A stretch of 64,000 nucleotides of DNA from Candidatus Parvarchaeota archaeon (GCA_030615175.1 JAUWZX010000002.1:86114-150113); one strand, 5' to 3'. Shown: positions 25,681-34,648, counted from the first letter of the stretch. Made by a program: numbers and translations. Notes: generated by a model from the sequence alone, not told the origin.

Positions 25681-25899
25681 ATGAATGAGAAAGAATTTAA
25701 AAAAATATTGAATTTAATGGAGCAGTATCAGGGTGAGAATTACGCTGAACTGCATAATCAACCATTAATTGAATTGCCTAAATATACTGCTGGAACGAGA
25801 ATGCCTGGCGCTGGCAAGACAGGCAATTACCCTAACAGCGACTTTGACACTGAATTCATAGGTGAATACATTGCTGACGAGCACTGTGATAATGATTAA
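25681..25899 (+). CDS. Small hypothetical acidic protein
   Basis: A 72-residue frame from ATG 25681, placed by the TATA box 27 nt upstream. It has an N-terminal amphipathic helix (NEKEFKKILNLMEQYQGENY), a Pro/Gly middle (TRMPGAGKTGNYP) and an acidic end (EYIADEHCDND). No known family is recognised. Its last four bases overlap the convergent Bud32 gene. The conspicuous paired dyads at its promoter suggest that it is regulated. Confidence 0.5.
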   Translation: MNEKEFKKILNLMEQYQGENYAELHNQPLIELPKYTAGTRMPGAGKTGNYPNSDFDTEFIGEYIADEHCDND

Positions 25900-26492
25900 A
25901 TCTTTAATTTCTTCCTGCCGCGCGATTCAACTACTTTTAAGCGCTTAAGAACTTCTATTATTCCATAAGCATTCCTTATTATCCTCCAAGCCCGTTCAGC
26001 AATATCATAGTGCTTGCTGTTCAACGCTTCCTTTAACACATGCAAGTCAACTGCTTTCGCCTCCACCTTACTAGAAACCTCTGACAAGCCAAAGTCAATG
26101 AAGAATAATTCACTACCTCTCAGCATCATATTACTAGTTGTTAAATCACCATGAATCAAGCCCTTAGAATGCAATGCCTTAACGTACAAGCCTATCTTCT
26201 TACAGACACTATTGAATTCTTCATTGCTTAAGTCAGAAATGACATCGCGCAGTACTTCACCATCAATGAAGTCCATGATGATTTTATAATCATTAACTTC
26301 AAGCACTTTAGGAACCTTAATTAAATTATAAGCCTTCCTTAAAGCCTTGACCTCGCGCTTATTACGATACTTGCGCAAGCGTTCATCTAATCGTTTAATC
26401 CTGTAAGACTTCTTAATTCTATGCTTAATTAATTTACTGCCGTCACGATATAACTTGCTCTCAGCTCCGTGAGCAATTAACTCTAACGCCAC
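25896..26492 (-). CDS. bud32: Bud32/PRPK-like serine/threonine kinase of the KEOPS complex
   Basis: The 198-residue atypical kinase has GAESKLYRDGSKLIKHRIKKSYR (glycine loop and catalytic Lys), IIMDFIDGEVL, LHSKGLIHGDLTTSNMML (catalytic Asp) and FFIDFGLSE (DFG). Bud32 binds Kae1 in KEOPS, which makes t6A37 in tRNA, acting as an ATPase. The GTG start overlaps the end of the kae1 gene by 10 bp; in many archaea the two are fused, here they are separate. It ends in a basic tail, ESRGRKKLKI. Confidence 0.93.
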   Translation of the reverse strand: MALELIAHGAESKLYRDGSKLIKHRIKKSYRIKRLDERLRKYRNKREVKALRKAYNLIKVPKVLEVNDYKIIMDFIDGEVLRDVISDLSNEEFNSVCKKIGLYVKALHSKGLIHGDLTTSNMMLRGSELFFIDFGLSEVSSKVEAKAVDLHVLKEALNSKHYDIAERAWRIIRNAYGIIEVLKRLKVVESRGRKKLKI

Positions 26493-27454
26493 AAAACCAT
26501 CACCTCATCAGTCCTCTGACGCTGACTAATAAGATAATCACTCTTCTTGAACTTAACTCCAGCATCATGCATTAATAACCCTAACACTGCAATCATTGCT
26601 CCATTATCAACACAATACTCCTTCTTAGGCACGAAGAATTCAGCACCCCTCTCCTTGCACATTACTTTGCACATCTCGCGCAAGCGCTTATTGCTTGCAA
26701 CGCCTCCAGCGAGTAATAATTCATTCTTCTGGCAGTGAGCAAGCGCTCTTTCAGATACTTCCACCAGCATTGCAAAAACATGCTCCTGCATTGAGTAGCA
26801 AAGGTCCTTAAGTTCATGAGTTCTTAATTTGTTACGAAGATTAGTTAATATTCCAGTGAATGAAACATCCATTCCCTTAACACTGTAAGGAAGTTCAACG
26901 TATCCTCCTTTTTCTGCTAATTTTTCAATAACTGGTCCGCCAGGGAATGGTATGCCTGAGTAACGCGCGAATGAGTCAATAAAATTCCCAGCCCCCATGT
27001 CAAGAGTTTCAGCAAAAACCCTATAATAACCTCCCTGGTAAGCAATTATTTGAGTGTTAGCGCCTGAAACGTAAAGAGTGACTGGGTCAATGCAGCCAGT
27101 AATCTTCCTCCCAATCTCTACATGCGCTATGCAGTGATTAACAGGTATTAAAGGTTTATTCAAAGTCTTTGAAAGCGTTCTAGCCACTACTGCACCAACT
27201 CCTAGTGTATGCCCAATGCCTGGAGCATTAGAGAAAGCAATTAAGTCCAAGTCCTTATGAGATAAGCCTGCCTTGCTTAAGGATTCATTAATTACGTCAG
27301 TGCATACTCTTGCATGATGCTCTGAAGCCTCTCTTGGATGAATACCTCCCTTCTTAGGTTTGTAGGAATCCATGACGTTTGAGAGTATTTTTTCACGCGT
27401 TGCCACGCTAACCCCAAAGGTGTGGGCTGTTGATTCTATTCCAAGGCAAATCAT
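26483..27454 (-). CDS. kae1: tRNA threonylcarbamoyladenosine transferase Kae1
   Basis: The 323-residue ASKHA-fold enzyme transfers the threonylcarbamoyl group to A37 of ANN-decoding tRNAs. Marks are LGIESTAHTFGVS, GGIHPREASEHHA, PLIPVNHCIAHVEIG with the metal-binding HxxxH, LYVSGANTQIIAY, ETLDMGAGNFIDSFAR and LLAGGVASNKRL. It is full length. It is followed by overlapping bud32, so two KEOPS subunits are made together; Cgi121 and Pcc1 are not in the window. Its promoter is AT-rich (27470-27490). Confidence 0.96.
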   Translation of the reverse strand: MICLGIESTAHTFGVSVATREKILSNVMDSYKPKKGGIHPREASEHHARVCTDVINESLSKAGLSHKDLDLIAFSNAPGIGHTLGVGAVVARTLSKTLNKPLIPVNHCIAHVEIGRKITGCIDPVTLYVSGANTQIIAYQGGYYRVFAETLDMGAGNFIDSFARYSGIPFPGGPVIEKLAEKGGYVELPYSVKGMDVSFTGILTNLRNKLRTHELKDLCYSMQEHVFAMLVEVSERALAHCQKNELLLAGGVASNKRLREMCKVMCKERGAEFFVPKKEYCVDNGAMIAVLGLLMHDAGVKFKKSDYLISQRQRTDEVMVLWR

Positions 27455-27510
27455 TAAACTGAAAAAGAAAGGTTAAGTTTATAAATTTATTATAATACTT
27501 ATTGTTAGTA

Positions 27511-27633
27511 ATGACAATCACATTGCATGAAAATTGGATTAAACATTATAATAAAGTGCTTGACAATACATGTAAATCAAATTTTCTATTTAAGACAAAA
27601 ATTGATGACTATCATTCTTTGATTTCAACGTAG
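27511..27633 (+). CDS. Possible small protein (40 codons)
   Basis: An ATG at 27511 lies about 27 nt after an AT-rich TATA-like run and opens [20 protein letters not shown], ending at TAG 27631-27633. The last 22 bp overlap the 3' end of S27ae on the other strand. No family is recognised. The same AT run may simply be the kae1 promoter on the other strand, so this is a weak call. Confidence 0.25.
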   Translation: MTITLHENWIKHYNKVLDNTCKSNFLFKTKIDDYHSLIST

Positions 27634-27821
27634 CCGCACGCGCCGCAAGTAACCCTGTCCTTATGCTCTGCCAAGAATGTGCCTGGACCACATCTAGGGC
27701 AGTACTTACGCCTCTTCAATGAACCGTCAGAGACCTCGTACTTCTCCCACTTCTTACTTGGCTTCTTGTTCTTTCTTTCCTTCTTTCCCTTCTTCTTTGA
27801 CTCCTTCCTCTTCTTTCCCAC
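27612..27821 (-). CDS. rps27ae: Ribosomal protein S27ae
   Basis: The zinc-ribbon ribosomal protein reads [23 protein letters not shown], then CGACGYVE, with four Cys binding Zn. Before it is an unusually long Lys-rich stretch. The only plausible start codon in frame is GTG 27821, which places the first 68 bp inside the low-complexity end of S24e in another frame. Either the two genes truly overlap or S27ae starts at a non-standard codon near the KKWEKYE core. Confidence 0.88.
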   Translation of the reverse strand: MGKKRKESKKKGKKERKNKKPSKKWEKYEVSDGSLKRRKYCPRCGPGTFLAEHKDRVTCGACGYVEIKE

Positions 27822-28212
27822 TCACTTCAACCTCCTTCTTCTCTTCCTTCTTCTCTTCTTGCTTCTCTTCTTGTTTCTCTTCTTGTTTCTCTTCCTTCTT
27901 CTCTTCTTGCTTCTCTTCTTGCTTCTCTTCTGCTATTAAGCCGTTGCGTTTTAATAAGTACTCAGGCTCGTACTCAAGCATTTCATCCTTAGTCTTGTAA
28001 ACCCTTGCGTAACCAATAGTCCTGCCAATACCAAATAAGGTTTCGAACTTATCAATGACAACATGGCTTGACATTCCGCCAGTTGTTAAAGCAATCTTGC
28101 TCCTAACAGCACTTAACTTAGGAGTCGGTTCGCCCTCATGAATAACCTCAAACCTTAATTCAATTCTATTAAATAATTTATTCTCCTCTTCTAAAAGAAT
28201 CTTTAACTCCAT
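27754..28212 (-). CDS. rps24e: Ribosomal protein S24e with long Glu/Lys/Gln tail
   Basis: Residues 1-95 are a normal S24e: [60 protein letters not shown]. The remaining 55 residues are a low-complexity [11 protein letters not shown] repeat followed by an acidic-basic stretch not present in typical S24e (about 100 residues). The repeat is encoded by a degenerate 12-bp unit (27834-27931), so length may vary between strains. The last 68 bp are shared with S27ae in another frame. Confidence 0.92.
   Translation of the reverse strand: MELKILLEEENKLFNRIELRFEVIHEGEPTPKLSAVRSKIALTTGGMSSHVVIDKFETLFGIGRTIGYARVYKTKDEMLEYEPEYLLKRNGLIAEEKQEEKQEEKKEEKQEEKQEEKQEEKKEEKKEVEVSGKEEEGVKEEGKEGKKEQEAK
27834..27931 (-). 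repeat. 12-bp tandem repeat inside S24e
   Basis: About eight copies of a unit reading TTCTTGCTTCTC on the plus strand, with C/T variants, encode (EEKQ/EEKK)n. All are in frame; unit gain or loss would change only tail length. Confidence 0.8.
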
Positions 28213-28215
28213 ACC

Positions 28216-28398
28216 TTACTTCACCTTTAACGCGTACTTACCTTCAGTTAAACTCATCTCCTTAGCAATCTCTGAATTCTTAGCATCAAGGATTATGACA
28301 AACCCCTTCCACTTAGTGCTTAACTTACTAGTCTTACATATCGGGCACTGCTTGCCAGTAACAATCCTCTTGCATTTCAAACAAGCCTTCTCAATCAT
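28216..28398 (-). CDS. spt4: Transcription elongation factor Spt4
   Basis: The 60-residue Spt4/RpoE'' has a zinc finger, CLKCKRIVTGKQCPICK, and the WKGFVIILDAKNSEIAKEM core. It pairs with Spt5 (45218-45751) to make the elongation factor clamping RNA polymerase. It lies 3 bp before S24e, and its start overlaps the RpoE1 stop by 4 bp, the usual archaeal rpoE1-spt4-S24e-S27ae order. Confidence 0.93.
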   Translation of the reverse strand: MIEKACLKCKRIVTGKQCPICKTSKLSTKWKGFVIILDAKNSEIAKEMSLTEGKYALKVK

Positions 28399-28991
28399 TT
28401 CTTCTTCTCACCATCCTTTTCAGGTTTCTTGGAAACCTTTTTGACATTGGCGTGCTCCTCTTCAAGCCATTTAAGGGTTCCAAGCCCTGGCTGCCTCATT
28501 GTTAAACCAATCTTAGCGGTCTGAAGGGTTTTAAGGTTTGCTGCAATAACCCTTGCCCTAATCTTATCACCAATCTTTAATGCTCTCTTAGTGCTGCGGC
28601 CGAGAAGAGTTTTAGACTTTGAATAAGTAACATAATCATCCATTACCTGGCTTTGATGAATTAATCCTTCAATAGGTCCGGTCTTTGCAAAAGCCCCGAA
28701 CTCAGCTATCTCAGTTATCGTTCCCTCAACAACTTCATGAATCTCAGGAGCATACGAAAGCATTTCAAAATCACAACCATAATAAATCGCGCCATCGCCA
28801 GGAATTATAACTCCATCACCAACATTCTTAATATCAACAAGACACAATAACAACTCCTGACTCTGAGTTAAGTAACCTTCATAACTTTCCTGAATTGATT
28901 TAATAATACTCTTCTTAACGTCTGAGCCGAAATAATTAGGAGGAACCCTAATCCTACTGCTCATGGACAATACCTTATACATTTCAGCCAA
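28395..28991 (-). CDS. rpoE1: DNA-directed RNA polymerase subunit E' (Rpb7 homologue)
   Basis: The 198-residue stalk subunit has an N-terminal RNP domain (RVPPNYFGSDVKKSI, VGDGVIIPGDGAIYYGCDFEML) and an S1 domain (VVEGTITEIAEFGAFAKTGPIEGLIHQSQV, about 88-165). It binds RpoF and nascent RNA. A Lys-rich tail follows. It overlaps the PIN gene upstream by 8 bp and Spt4 downstream by 4 bp in one minus-strand operon. Confidence 0.95.
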   Translation of the reverse strand: MAEMYKVLSMSSRIRVPPNYFGSDVKKSIIKSIQESYEGYLTQSQELLLCLVDIKNVGDGVIIPGDGAIYYGCDFEMLSYAPEIHEVVEGTITEIAEFGAFAKTGPIEGLIHQSQVMDDYVTYSKSKTLLGRSTKRALKIGDKIRARVIAANLKTLQTAKIGLTMRQPGLGTLKWLEEEHANVKKVSKKPEKDGEKKK

Positions 28992-29349
28992 TCACCTTCA
29001 AGTATTTTCTCTGCCTCATTATAATGACACGCAGTGATGCATTTAAAAGTTTTTTCTTAAGCACCCTGTCCTGCGTGAATACCAAACACTTATGCTTTTG
29101 AGCATACTCTAATATTTCATCATCCACAGTCTTAACCCTTAAAAGCGTTTCTATAATTCTTAAGCCTTTCTGTAATCCTAAATCAATTACTGACTTCCAG
29201 ACGCGCGGCTTCTTCTTCTTCAACTCCTCAACGCACTCGCTTAAAGTAATTACTTCTGCCTTAGGAATTAACACCCTAATCCTTGAATAAATATCAAGCT
29301 TGAATTGAAATGGGATTAGTAACGCATTAGTGTCTAACAATACCTTCAT
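28984..29349 (-). CDS. PIN-domain endonuclease, Fcf1/Utp24-like archaeal family
   Basis: The 121-residue PIN domain starts VLLDTNALLIPFQFKLDIYS, as in the archaeal Fcf1-like family. It has an ELKKK loop with conserved Glu, KTVDDEILEYA and CLVFTQDRVLKKKL, giving the metal-binding acidic set D6, E42/43, D94-like and D111-like. Eukaryotic relatives cut pre-rRNA, and the archaeal protein's link to rpoE and ribosomal genes fits an RNA-processing role. It overlaps the ppaC stop/start region and rpoE1. Confidence 0.85.
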   Translation of the reverse strand: MKVLLDTNALLIPFQFKLDIYSRIRVLIPKAEVITLSECVEELKKKKPRVWKSVIDLGLQKGLRIIETLLRVKTVDDEILEYAQKHKCLVFTQDRVLKKKLLNASLRVIIMRQRKYLKVIG

Positions 29350-30269
29350 TAAATCACTCCATGTATTAGAGGAACTACCTGCTTCTTCCTGCTCATGACC
29401 CCTGGAAGGAATAATTCATTATTTTCTGACTTCTTCTTAAATGCCTTGTTAATTAATTCAGCATCGCCAATGAACCATAATTTAGTTGCTTCCTCAATAA
29501 TGTTAGTCACCATTAAAATTATTAGTCTCTGCCCCCTTGACGCTCCAACTGCACTTAACTCTTTAAGGATTTCAACCTTTCTAGCAACCGCTTCCTCGTA
29601 ATGTACTACCTCTATCTGTCCAATCCCATACTTGTATCCATTCTTCTCTAAGTCCTTGAAGTCACTCATTATTAATTCATTAGCATTCCTGCCCTTAATG
29701 CTTGACTTAGCCTTCTTCACTTCCATACCAAATGACTCAACGTCTAATCCTGCAATCTTGTTTAACTTCTCTGCTATTAGCTTGTCTTTCTCAGTTGTTG
29801 TCGGCGACTTGAAGATAACAGTATCTGACAGTATTGCTGCCAATAATATTGAAGCCATGCTCTTGCTTAACTTCACTTTATGATAGAAGTAGAAGTCAGC
29901 GATTATTGTTGCTGTTGAGCCTATTGGCTCTGCATGAAACATTATTGGCGCACTTGTCTGAATGTCACCAATCTTATGATGGTCAATTATCTCGAATATC
30001 CGTGCTTTCTCAGTTCCCCTAACTACTTGACCCATCTCATTATGGTCAACGAGTATTATTTTTCTGCCTGAAGTGTCAGTCATTAATTCTGGAACAGGGA
30101 TTTTAAAGCGCTCTAACACATACTTTGTCTCAGAATTAATTTCTCCAGCTCTCACAGGAATGTATTCGTCCTCACTTTCAATCTTGTTCTTAAAGTTAGC
30201 ATAAGCTATTGCAGCCACTATTGAATCAGTGTCAGGGTTCTTATGCCCAATAACGTAAATATTTTCCAT
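29349..30269 (-). CDS. ppaC: Manganese-dependent inorganic pyrophosphatase (family II)
   Basis: Family II pyrophosphatase hydrolyses PPi. The 306-residue DHH/DHHA2 protein has IGHKNPDTDSIVAAIAYA, ILVDHNEMGQ, FEIIDHHKIGD, ILLAAILSDTVIFKSPTTT, SIKGRNANELIMSDFK and the C-terminal SRKKQVVPLI. Order and size fit the family exactly. Its stop overlaps the PIN gene's start by one base. It drives biosynthetic reactions such as aminoacylation and NadD in the same window. Confidence 0.95.
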   Translation of the reverse strand: MENIYVIGHKNPDTDSIVAAIAYANFKNKIESEDEYIPVRAGEINSETKYVLERFKIPVPELMTDTSGRKIILVDHNEMGQVVRGTEKARIFEIIDHHKIGDIQTSAPIMFHAEPIGSTATIIADFYFYHKVKLSKSMASILLAAILSDTVIFKSPTTTEKDKLIAEKLNKIAGLDVESFGMEVKKAKSSIKGRNANELIMSDFKDLEKNGYKYGIGQIEVVHYEEAVARKVEILKELSAVGASRGQRLIILMVTNIIEEATKLWFIGDAELINKAFKKKSENNELFLPGVMSRKKQVVPLIHGVI

Positions 30270-30351
30270 TACTATTGAAAGAATAAGGGATTATTTTTTA
30301 AATTTTACTAAGGCAAATTTTATAAAGAGATAATTATTTTTCAGTATTCTA

Positions 30352-30882
30352 ATGGCAAAATTAAGGAAAGCATGCTGTTACAGGAAGCCGAAGCGCGCTT
30401 ACACTAGGGTATCAAAGTATAAGAGACAGTCATTTGTTAAAGGAGTTCCTGGCATAAAAATAGTGAAGTTCGAGATGGGCAAGACTAATGGAAAATTCAG
30501 CCATGAAATAGAACTAATATCAAAGGATCATATTCAAATAAGGCACAATGCATTGGAGAGTGCTAGACTAGCCGCTAACAGGTACTTAGAGAAGAATCTT
30601 GGCAAAGACAATTACCATTTCAAGATTAAAGTATACCCTCACCAAGTAATAAGGCATAACCCCAGGGCCAACTTCGCGGGCGCTGACAGGTTCCAGGACG
30701 GGATGAAGCATGCGTTCGGCAAGGCTTTAGGCAGGGCAGCGATAGTCAAGGAAAAGCAGGGAATCCTAACTGCAAGGGTTGATGAAGCAAATATTAATAC
30801 TGCAAAAACTGCTTTGAAAAGGGCAGGGGATAAACTTCCATGCAAGTACCGATTAATGATTAAAGTATTGAAAAGCTTATAA
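30352..30882 (+). CDS. rpl10e: Ribosomal protein L10e (uL16)
   Basis: The 176-residue archaeal L10e/uL16 reads LRKACCYRKPKRAYTRVSKYK, PGIKIVKFEMG, HIQIRHNALESARLAANRYLEK, FKIKVYPHQVIRHNP and GADRFQDGMKHAFGKALGRAA. It lines the large-subunit tRNA sites. A TTTTATAAAG box (30317-30326) lies 30 nt before ATG. It ends only 27 bp before the PEP synthase start, whose promoter overlaps this stop codon. Confidence 0.95.
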   Translation: MAKLRKACCYRKPKRAYTRVSKYKRQSFVKGVPGIKIVKFEMGKTNGKFSHEIELISKDHIQIRHNALESARLAANRYLEKNLGKDNYHFKIKVYPHQVIRHNPRANFAGADRFQDGMKHAFGKALGRAAIVKEKQGILTARVDEANINTAKTALKRAGDKLPCKYRLMIKVLKSL

Positions 30883-30909
30883 AATCTCGAGTAATTATTC
30901 TTCTTATTA

Positions 30910-33393
30910 ATGGTTAAAATTATTGCATGGTTTGAGGAATTAAACAAGAATAGTGTTGACATAGCAGGCGGCAAGGGAGCTAACTTAGGTGAAATGCAAA
31001 AGGCAGGATTCCCAATACCTCCCGGCTTTGTAGTGACAGCCCAGGCGTACAAGGAATTTCTTGACAGGACAGGGATTTACAAAGAGATTGAAGAATTACT
31101 AAATAAACTTGACGTTAATGATACTAAATCATTGCAGAAAACTGCAAAAGAAATTCAAACAATAATTAAGAGCGAGGTATTCCCAGAAGATTTTAAGAAA
31201 CCAGTAATTGAAGCTTATAAGAACATACTCATTGGTAAGAAACACATTGAATTAAATAAGAAAGCATTGGAATTAATAAAGCCTTCAAGGCAGAAGGAAC
31301 CTTATGTTGCTGTAAGGAGCAGTGCCACGGCAGAAGATCTTCCTGAAGCGAGTTTTGCAGGCCAGCAAGAATCATTCCTTAATGTTAAAGGAGAGGAAGC
31401 CTTGCTTGAGGCAGTTAAGAATTGCTGGGCAAGTCTTTTCACTGCAAGAGCGATTTACTACAGGGAAAAGAATAAATTCCCTCATGAAAAAGTATTAATA
31501 AGTGTTATAATCCAACGAATGGTTGACTCAGAGAAGAGTGGAGTAGCATTTTCAATACACCCAACAACAGGTGACAAGGATTTAATAATCATTGAAGCTG
31601 GGTGGGGATTAGGAGAGTACATAGTTAAAGGCGTAATTAATCCAGACCATTATGAAGTCTCAAAAACTGACTGGACTATTAAAAAGAAATTAGTTAATAA
31701 GCAGAATAAAATGCTTATAAAAGACCCAATATCAGGCAAGAATACTGATGTAGAAGTGCCTGAAAGGAAGCAGGAAAAGCAGATATTAGATGATGAGCAA
31801 ATAATCACTCTTGCTAAAGTAACTAAGAAAATTGAAAAACATTACGGTGTTGCGCAGGATGTTGAATGGGCAAGCAGTGATAACAGATTATACATTGTCC
31901 AGTCAAGACCAGTAACTTTCTTCGGGAAAAAGGCAGAGGAAGGAGAGGAAGTGAAAGCGGCAGAAGGTGAAGTCTTACTAAAAGGATTGCCAGCAAGTCC
32001 TGGAATCGCCTCAGGTCCTGTAAAAATGATTCATGACGCTTCAGAACTTGACAAAGTAATAGAAGGTTGTATTCTCGTAACTGAAATGACTGCTCCTGAC
32101 ATGGTGCCTGCAATGGAGCGGGCAGCAGCAATAGTTACTGATAAAGGGGGTTTAACAAGTCATGCTGCAATCGTATCAAGAGAACTTGGAGTGCCATGCA
32201 TTGTTGGCACGAGTAACGCGACCAAAATATTAAAGGATGATATGATAATAACTGTTGACGCTAATAAAGGCATTGTATTAAAGGCAGGTGAAAAGGCTTT
32301 AGAGGAGCAGGAGAAAAAAGAAGAAGTTAAGGAAATCAAGCAAGCAACGTTTTCCATGGACGCGCCAGTAACTGCTACGAAGGTTTACATGAACTTGGGT
32401 ATTCCTGAGAAAATCATTGATTATGCTAGACTACCAACTGATGGCATTGGATTAATGCGTATTGAATTCATAATTGCAAGCCACATTGGAGTCCACCCTA
32501 ATAAGTTAATTGCTGACGGCAAGGCGGATGAGTACATTAATAAGTTAGCTGAAGGAGTTAAGAAAATTGCTGAAGTTATTAATCCTAAACCAGTAATTGT
32601 CAGGTTCAGTGACTTCAAGACTAATGAGTACAGGGACTTAGAGGGAGGGGAGGCTTATGAACCGCATGAAGATAACCCAATGATTGGGTGGAGGGGTTGC
32701 TCAAGGTATGTTAGCAAGGAGTTTGAGCAGGTGTTCAGGCTTGAATGCAAGGCAATAAAGAAAGTAAGGGATGATGGTTTAAGAAATGTATGGGTAATGC
32801 TTCCATTCGTCAGGGTAATTGATGAAGTAAAGCAGGTTTTAAGAATCCTTAAGAGCGAGGGCTTGGCTAGGGGCAGGGACTTTAAGGTATGGTTAATGGC
32901 TGAAGTGCCGAGTATTATAATATTAGCCGACAAGTTCGCTGAATTATGCGATGGTTTCTCGATAGGCAGTAATGATTTAACACAGTTAATCCTCGGCGTT
33001 GACAGGGATTCAGAAAAGTTAGGGAAGATGGGTTACTTTGATGAACGCAACCATGCTGTGCTTGCATCAATAAGCAGGTTAATAAGGCTTGCTCATGATA
33101 AAGGCGTGACTGTCAGTATTTGCGGTCAAGCACCAAGCGTTTACCCTGAAGTCACTGAATTCCTTATTAGGCAGGGGATTGATTCAATAAGTGTTAACCC
33201 TGACGTTGTATTAAAGACTAAACACTTAATTTCAAGCGTTGAGCGTAAAATATTATTAGAATCTGCAAGGCATGAAATTAGTCATGAACCTGAAGAAAAA
33301 AAAATAACTGGATTAGAGAATAGTCCTAATCCAGAGCCAGAGAATTATAATGATATTCCTGAATACAAAGATAAAAAACCCTTCTGGCCTTGA
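30910..33393 (+). CDS. ppsA: Phosphoenolpyruvate synthase
   Basis: PEP synthase (pyruvate, water dikinase) makes PEP from pyruvate and ATP for gluconeogenesis. The 827-residue protein has the N-terminal ATP-grasp part (GGKGANLGEM, AVRSSATAEDLPEASFAGQQ), the phospho-His domain with GGLTSHAAIVSRELG (H418), and the C-terminal barrel with DGIGLMRIEF, MLPFVR, GSNDLTQLILGVDRDSE and VSICGQAPS (C738). A CTTATAAAAT box overlapping the L10e stop lies 27 nt before ATG, so it has its own promoter. Its last 20 residues are acidic and Pro-rich. Confidence 0.96.
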   Translation: MVKIIAWFEELNKNSVDIAGGKGANLGEMQKAGFPIPPGFVVTAQAYKEFLDRTGIYKEIEELLNKLDVNDTKSLQKTAKEIQTIIKSEVFPEDFKKPVIEAYKNILIGKKHIELNKKALELIKPSRQKEPYVAVRSSATAEDLPEASFAGQQESFLNVKGEEALLEAVKNCWASLFTARAIYYREKNKFPHEKVLISVIIQRMVDSEKSGVAFSIHPTTGDKDLIIIEAGWGLGEYIVKGVINPDHYEVSKTDWTIKKKLVNKQNKMLIKDPISGKNTDVEVPERKQEKQILDDEQIITLAKVTKKIEKHYGVAQDVEWASSDNRLYIVQSRPVTFFGKKAEEGEEVKAAEGEVLLKGLPASPGIASGPVKMIHDASELDKVIEGCILVTEMTAPDMVPAMERAAAIVTDKGGLTSHAAIVSRELGVPCIVGTSNATKILKDDMIITVDANKGIVLKAGEKALEEQEKKEEVKEIKQATFSMDAPVTATKVYMNLGIPEKIIDYARLPTDGIGLMRIEFIIASHIGVHPNKLIADGKADEYINKLAEGVKKIAEVINPKPVIVRFSDFKTNEYRDLEGGEAYEPHEDNPMIGWRGCSRYVSKEFEQVFRLECKAIKKVRDDGLRNVWVMLPFVRVIDEVKQVLRILKSEGLARGRDFKVWLMAEVPSIIILADKFAELCDGFSIGSNDLTQLILGVDRDSEKLGKMGYFDERNHAVLASISRLIRLAHDKGVTVSICGQAPSVYPEVTEFLIRQGIDSISVNPDVVLKTKHLISSVERKILLESARHEISHEPEEKKITGLENSPNPEPENYNDIPEYKDKKPFWP

Positions 33394-33398
33394 AAAAC

Positions 33399-34079
33399 TT
33401 AAATCAACAACTTCAAGTACTCATTAATGTCTTTAGTGCTTATCGCGCATCCAGCGAATTTTAAGCCCCAGAGCATTCCTGAAATTAAGTCCCTGCGGGC
33501 CTTGACGCCGCTGCAGGATTTAATGAAATCATCCATTAATCCCTTCTCGTAAGCAATGCTAACAAGGTCTGAACTCCTAATAACATTAATGCTTTTTGAC
33601 AATTCCTTGAAGCGGTTAAGAGCCTGATTATCAATTTCAACCTTAGTATGCAATCTATTAGCAAGAGTATTCCTTAAACCATTAGGGTCATCAATTAACA
33701 TGCCTGTAATTCTCTCATCAATTAAAAAATAATTAACTCCTGCCTTAACCGCGGCGCTGACAGCACTCATCTCTCCTTTGTGAACTATCTTAACTGGCTT
33801 GCGCCAAGCAATGAACACTGAATTAGCTGCCTGAGTTAATGAATCAGCAAGTGGCACATCATAATCAATGTGGTCAAGCACTCCCTCACATAATCTTTTA
33901 AGCAAGCGCATGCCTGAAAGCCTGAACCTATCAATTCTCAAGGCATGATTAATTGATTCATCAATAATGCCCTTAGTCACGTAAAAGTTAACCTTATCCT
34001 TTAATGAGTCAAGAATCCATAACAAGCAATTAGTTGATAAACTGATAAGGCTTGAAGTGTCAACAACCACGCCTTTCAC
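33399..34079 (-). CDS. PIN-like domain protein, function unknown
   Basis: The 226-residue protein begins KGVVVDTSSLISLSTNCLLWIL, the first strand and Asp of a PIN domain. It has KGIIDESINHALRI with an acidic residue at the second PIN position, and YFLIDERITGMLIDDP near residues 118-133, the third acidic site. A C-terminal half (KELSKSINVIRSSDLVSIAYEKG) has a small helical extension. The ATG overlaps the stop of the HTH gene upstream by 4 bp, so the two are coupled. A conserved function with the HTH partner is likely but unknown; a toxin-antitoxin reading is not supported because the partner is large. Confidence 0.65.
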   Translation of the reverse strand: MKGVVVDTSSLISLSTNCLLWILDSLKDKVNFYVTKGIIDESINHALRIDRFRLSGMRLLKRLCEGVLDHIDYDVPLADSLTQAANSVFIAWRKPVKIVHKGEMSAVSAAVKAGVNYFLIDERITGMLIDDPNGLRNTLANRLHTKVEIDNQALNRFKELSKSINVIRSSDLVSIAYEKGLMDDFIKSCSGVKARRDLISGMLWGLKFAGCAISTKDINEYLKLLI

Positions 34080-34648
34080 TCAATCAGCCTCCTGGCCCTG
34101 TCAAGTCTTTCCTTAACCTCACTCTTCCTTTTATCCCTGTCAGTAATCCTTGTCTTGCCTGAATACTGCATTAACTCCCACTCAGAGATGCCGAGTAATT
34201 CAGCCACTTTTCTTAACGAAACGCCATGCTCGTAAATCTTAACACCCTTCTTTAGTTTAGCCTTATGAAGCACGAAGTCAGCGTACTCCATGAATGACTT
34301 GTCTAACTTCATCACTGCCCGCTCAATCCTGTTAAAAGATGTTAGTAATTTCTTCTCATCATTACTCATTAACGCTTCCTTAGCCCTCCTTAACTCAGGC
34401 GCCAAGACTTTTTGGAATGCCTCCCACTTCCTCTGCTGGTAATGCTTCCTCTTTCCCTTATCAATTACTTTGCCTATTGAATAAATAATAATGGCTGCCT
34501 TGATTGAAACCTGGTCTTGGTAAATACTGGCTGAGTGAATAATGCGATTTGATAATGCTTTTATGGCATCAGCCTTATAATCCCTGTAAAGAGGCATTAA
34601 CTCTTCAAGTATTACAATCAAGTCCTTGCGCACTGATTCAATAATCAT
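34076..34648 (-). CDS. Helical protein with C-terminal HTH, partner of the PIN gene
   Basis: The 190-residue protein is almost all helix. Residues 1-120 form amphipathic helices (VILEELMPLYRDYKADAIKALSNRI), and residues 140-165 look like a helix-turn-helix: EHGVSLRKVAELLGISEWELM. A basic tail follows. It starts 34 bp downstream of the DRG GTPase on the same strand. DNA or RNA binding is inferred from the HTH, and no family name is certain. Confidence 0.6.
   Translation of the reverse strand: MIIESVRKDLIVILEELMPLYRDYKADAIKALSNRIIHSASIYQDQVSIKAAIIIYSIGKVIDKGKRKHYQQRKWEAFQKVLAPELRRAKEALMSNDEKKLLTSFNRIERAVMKLDKSFMEYADFVLHKAKLKKGVKIYEHGVSLRKVAELLGISEWELMQYSGKTRITDRDKRKSEVKERLDRARRLIE

Noticed and set aside
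27834..27931. Regular short repeats that could be taken for a CRISPR array
   Set aside because: Units are contiguous 12-mers without spacers and encode an in-frame EEKQ repeat of S24e.
33399..34648. Toxin-antitoxin reading of the PIN/HTH pair
   Set aside because: The HTH partner is a 190-residue helical protein, larger than typical antitoxins, and the pair lies in a housekeeping neighbourhood.
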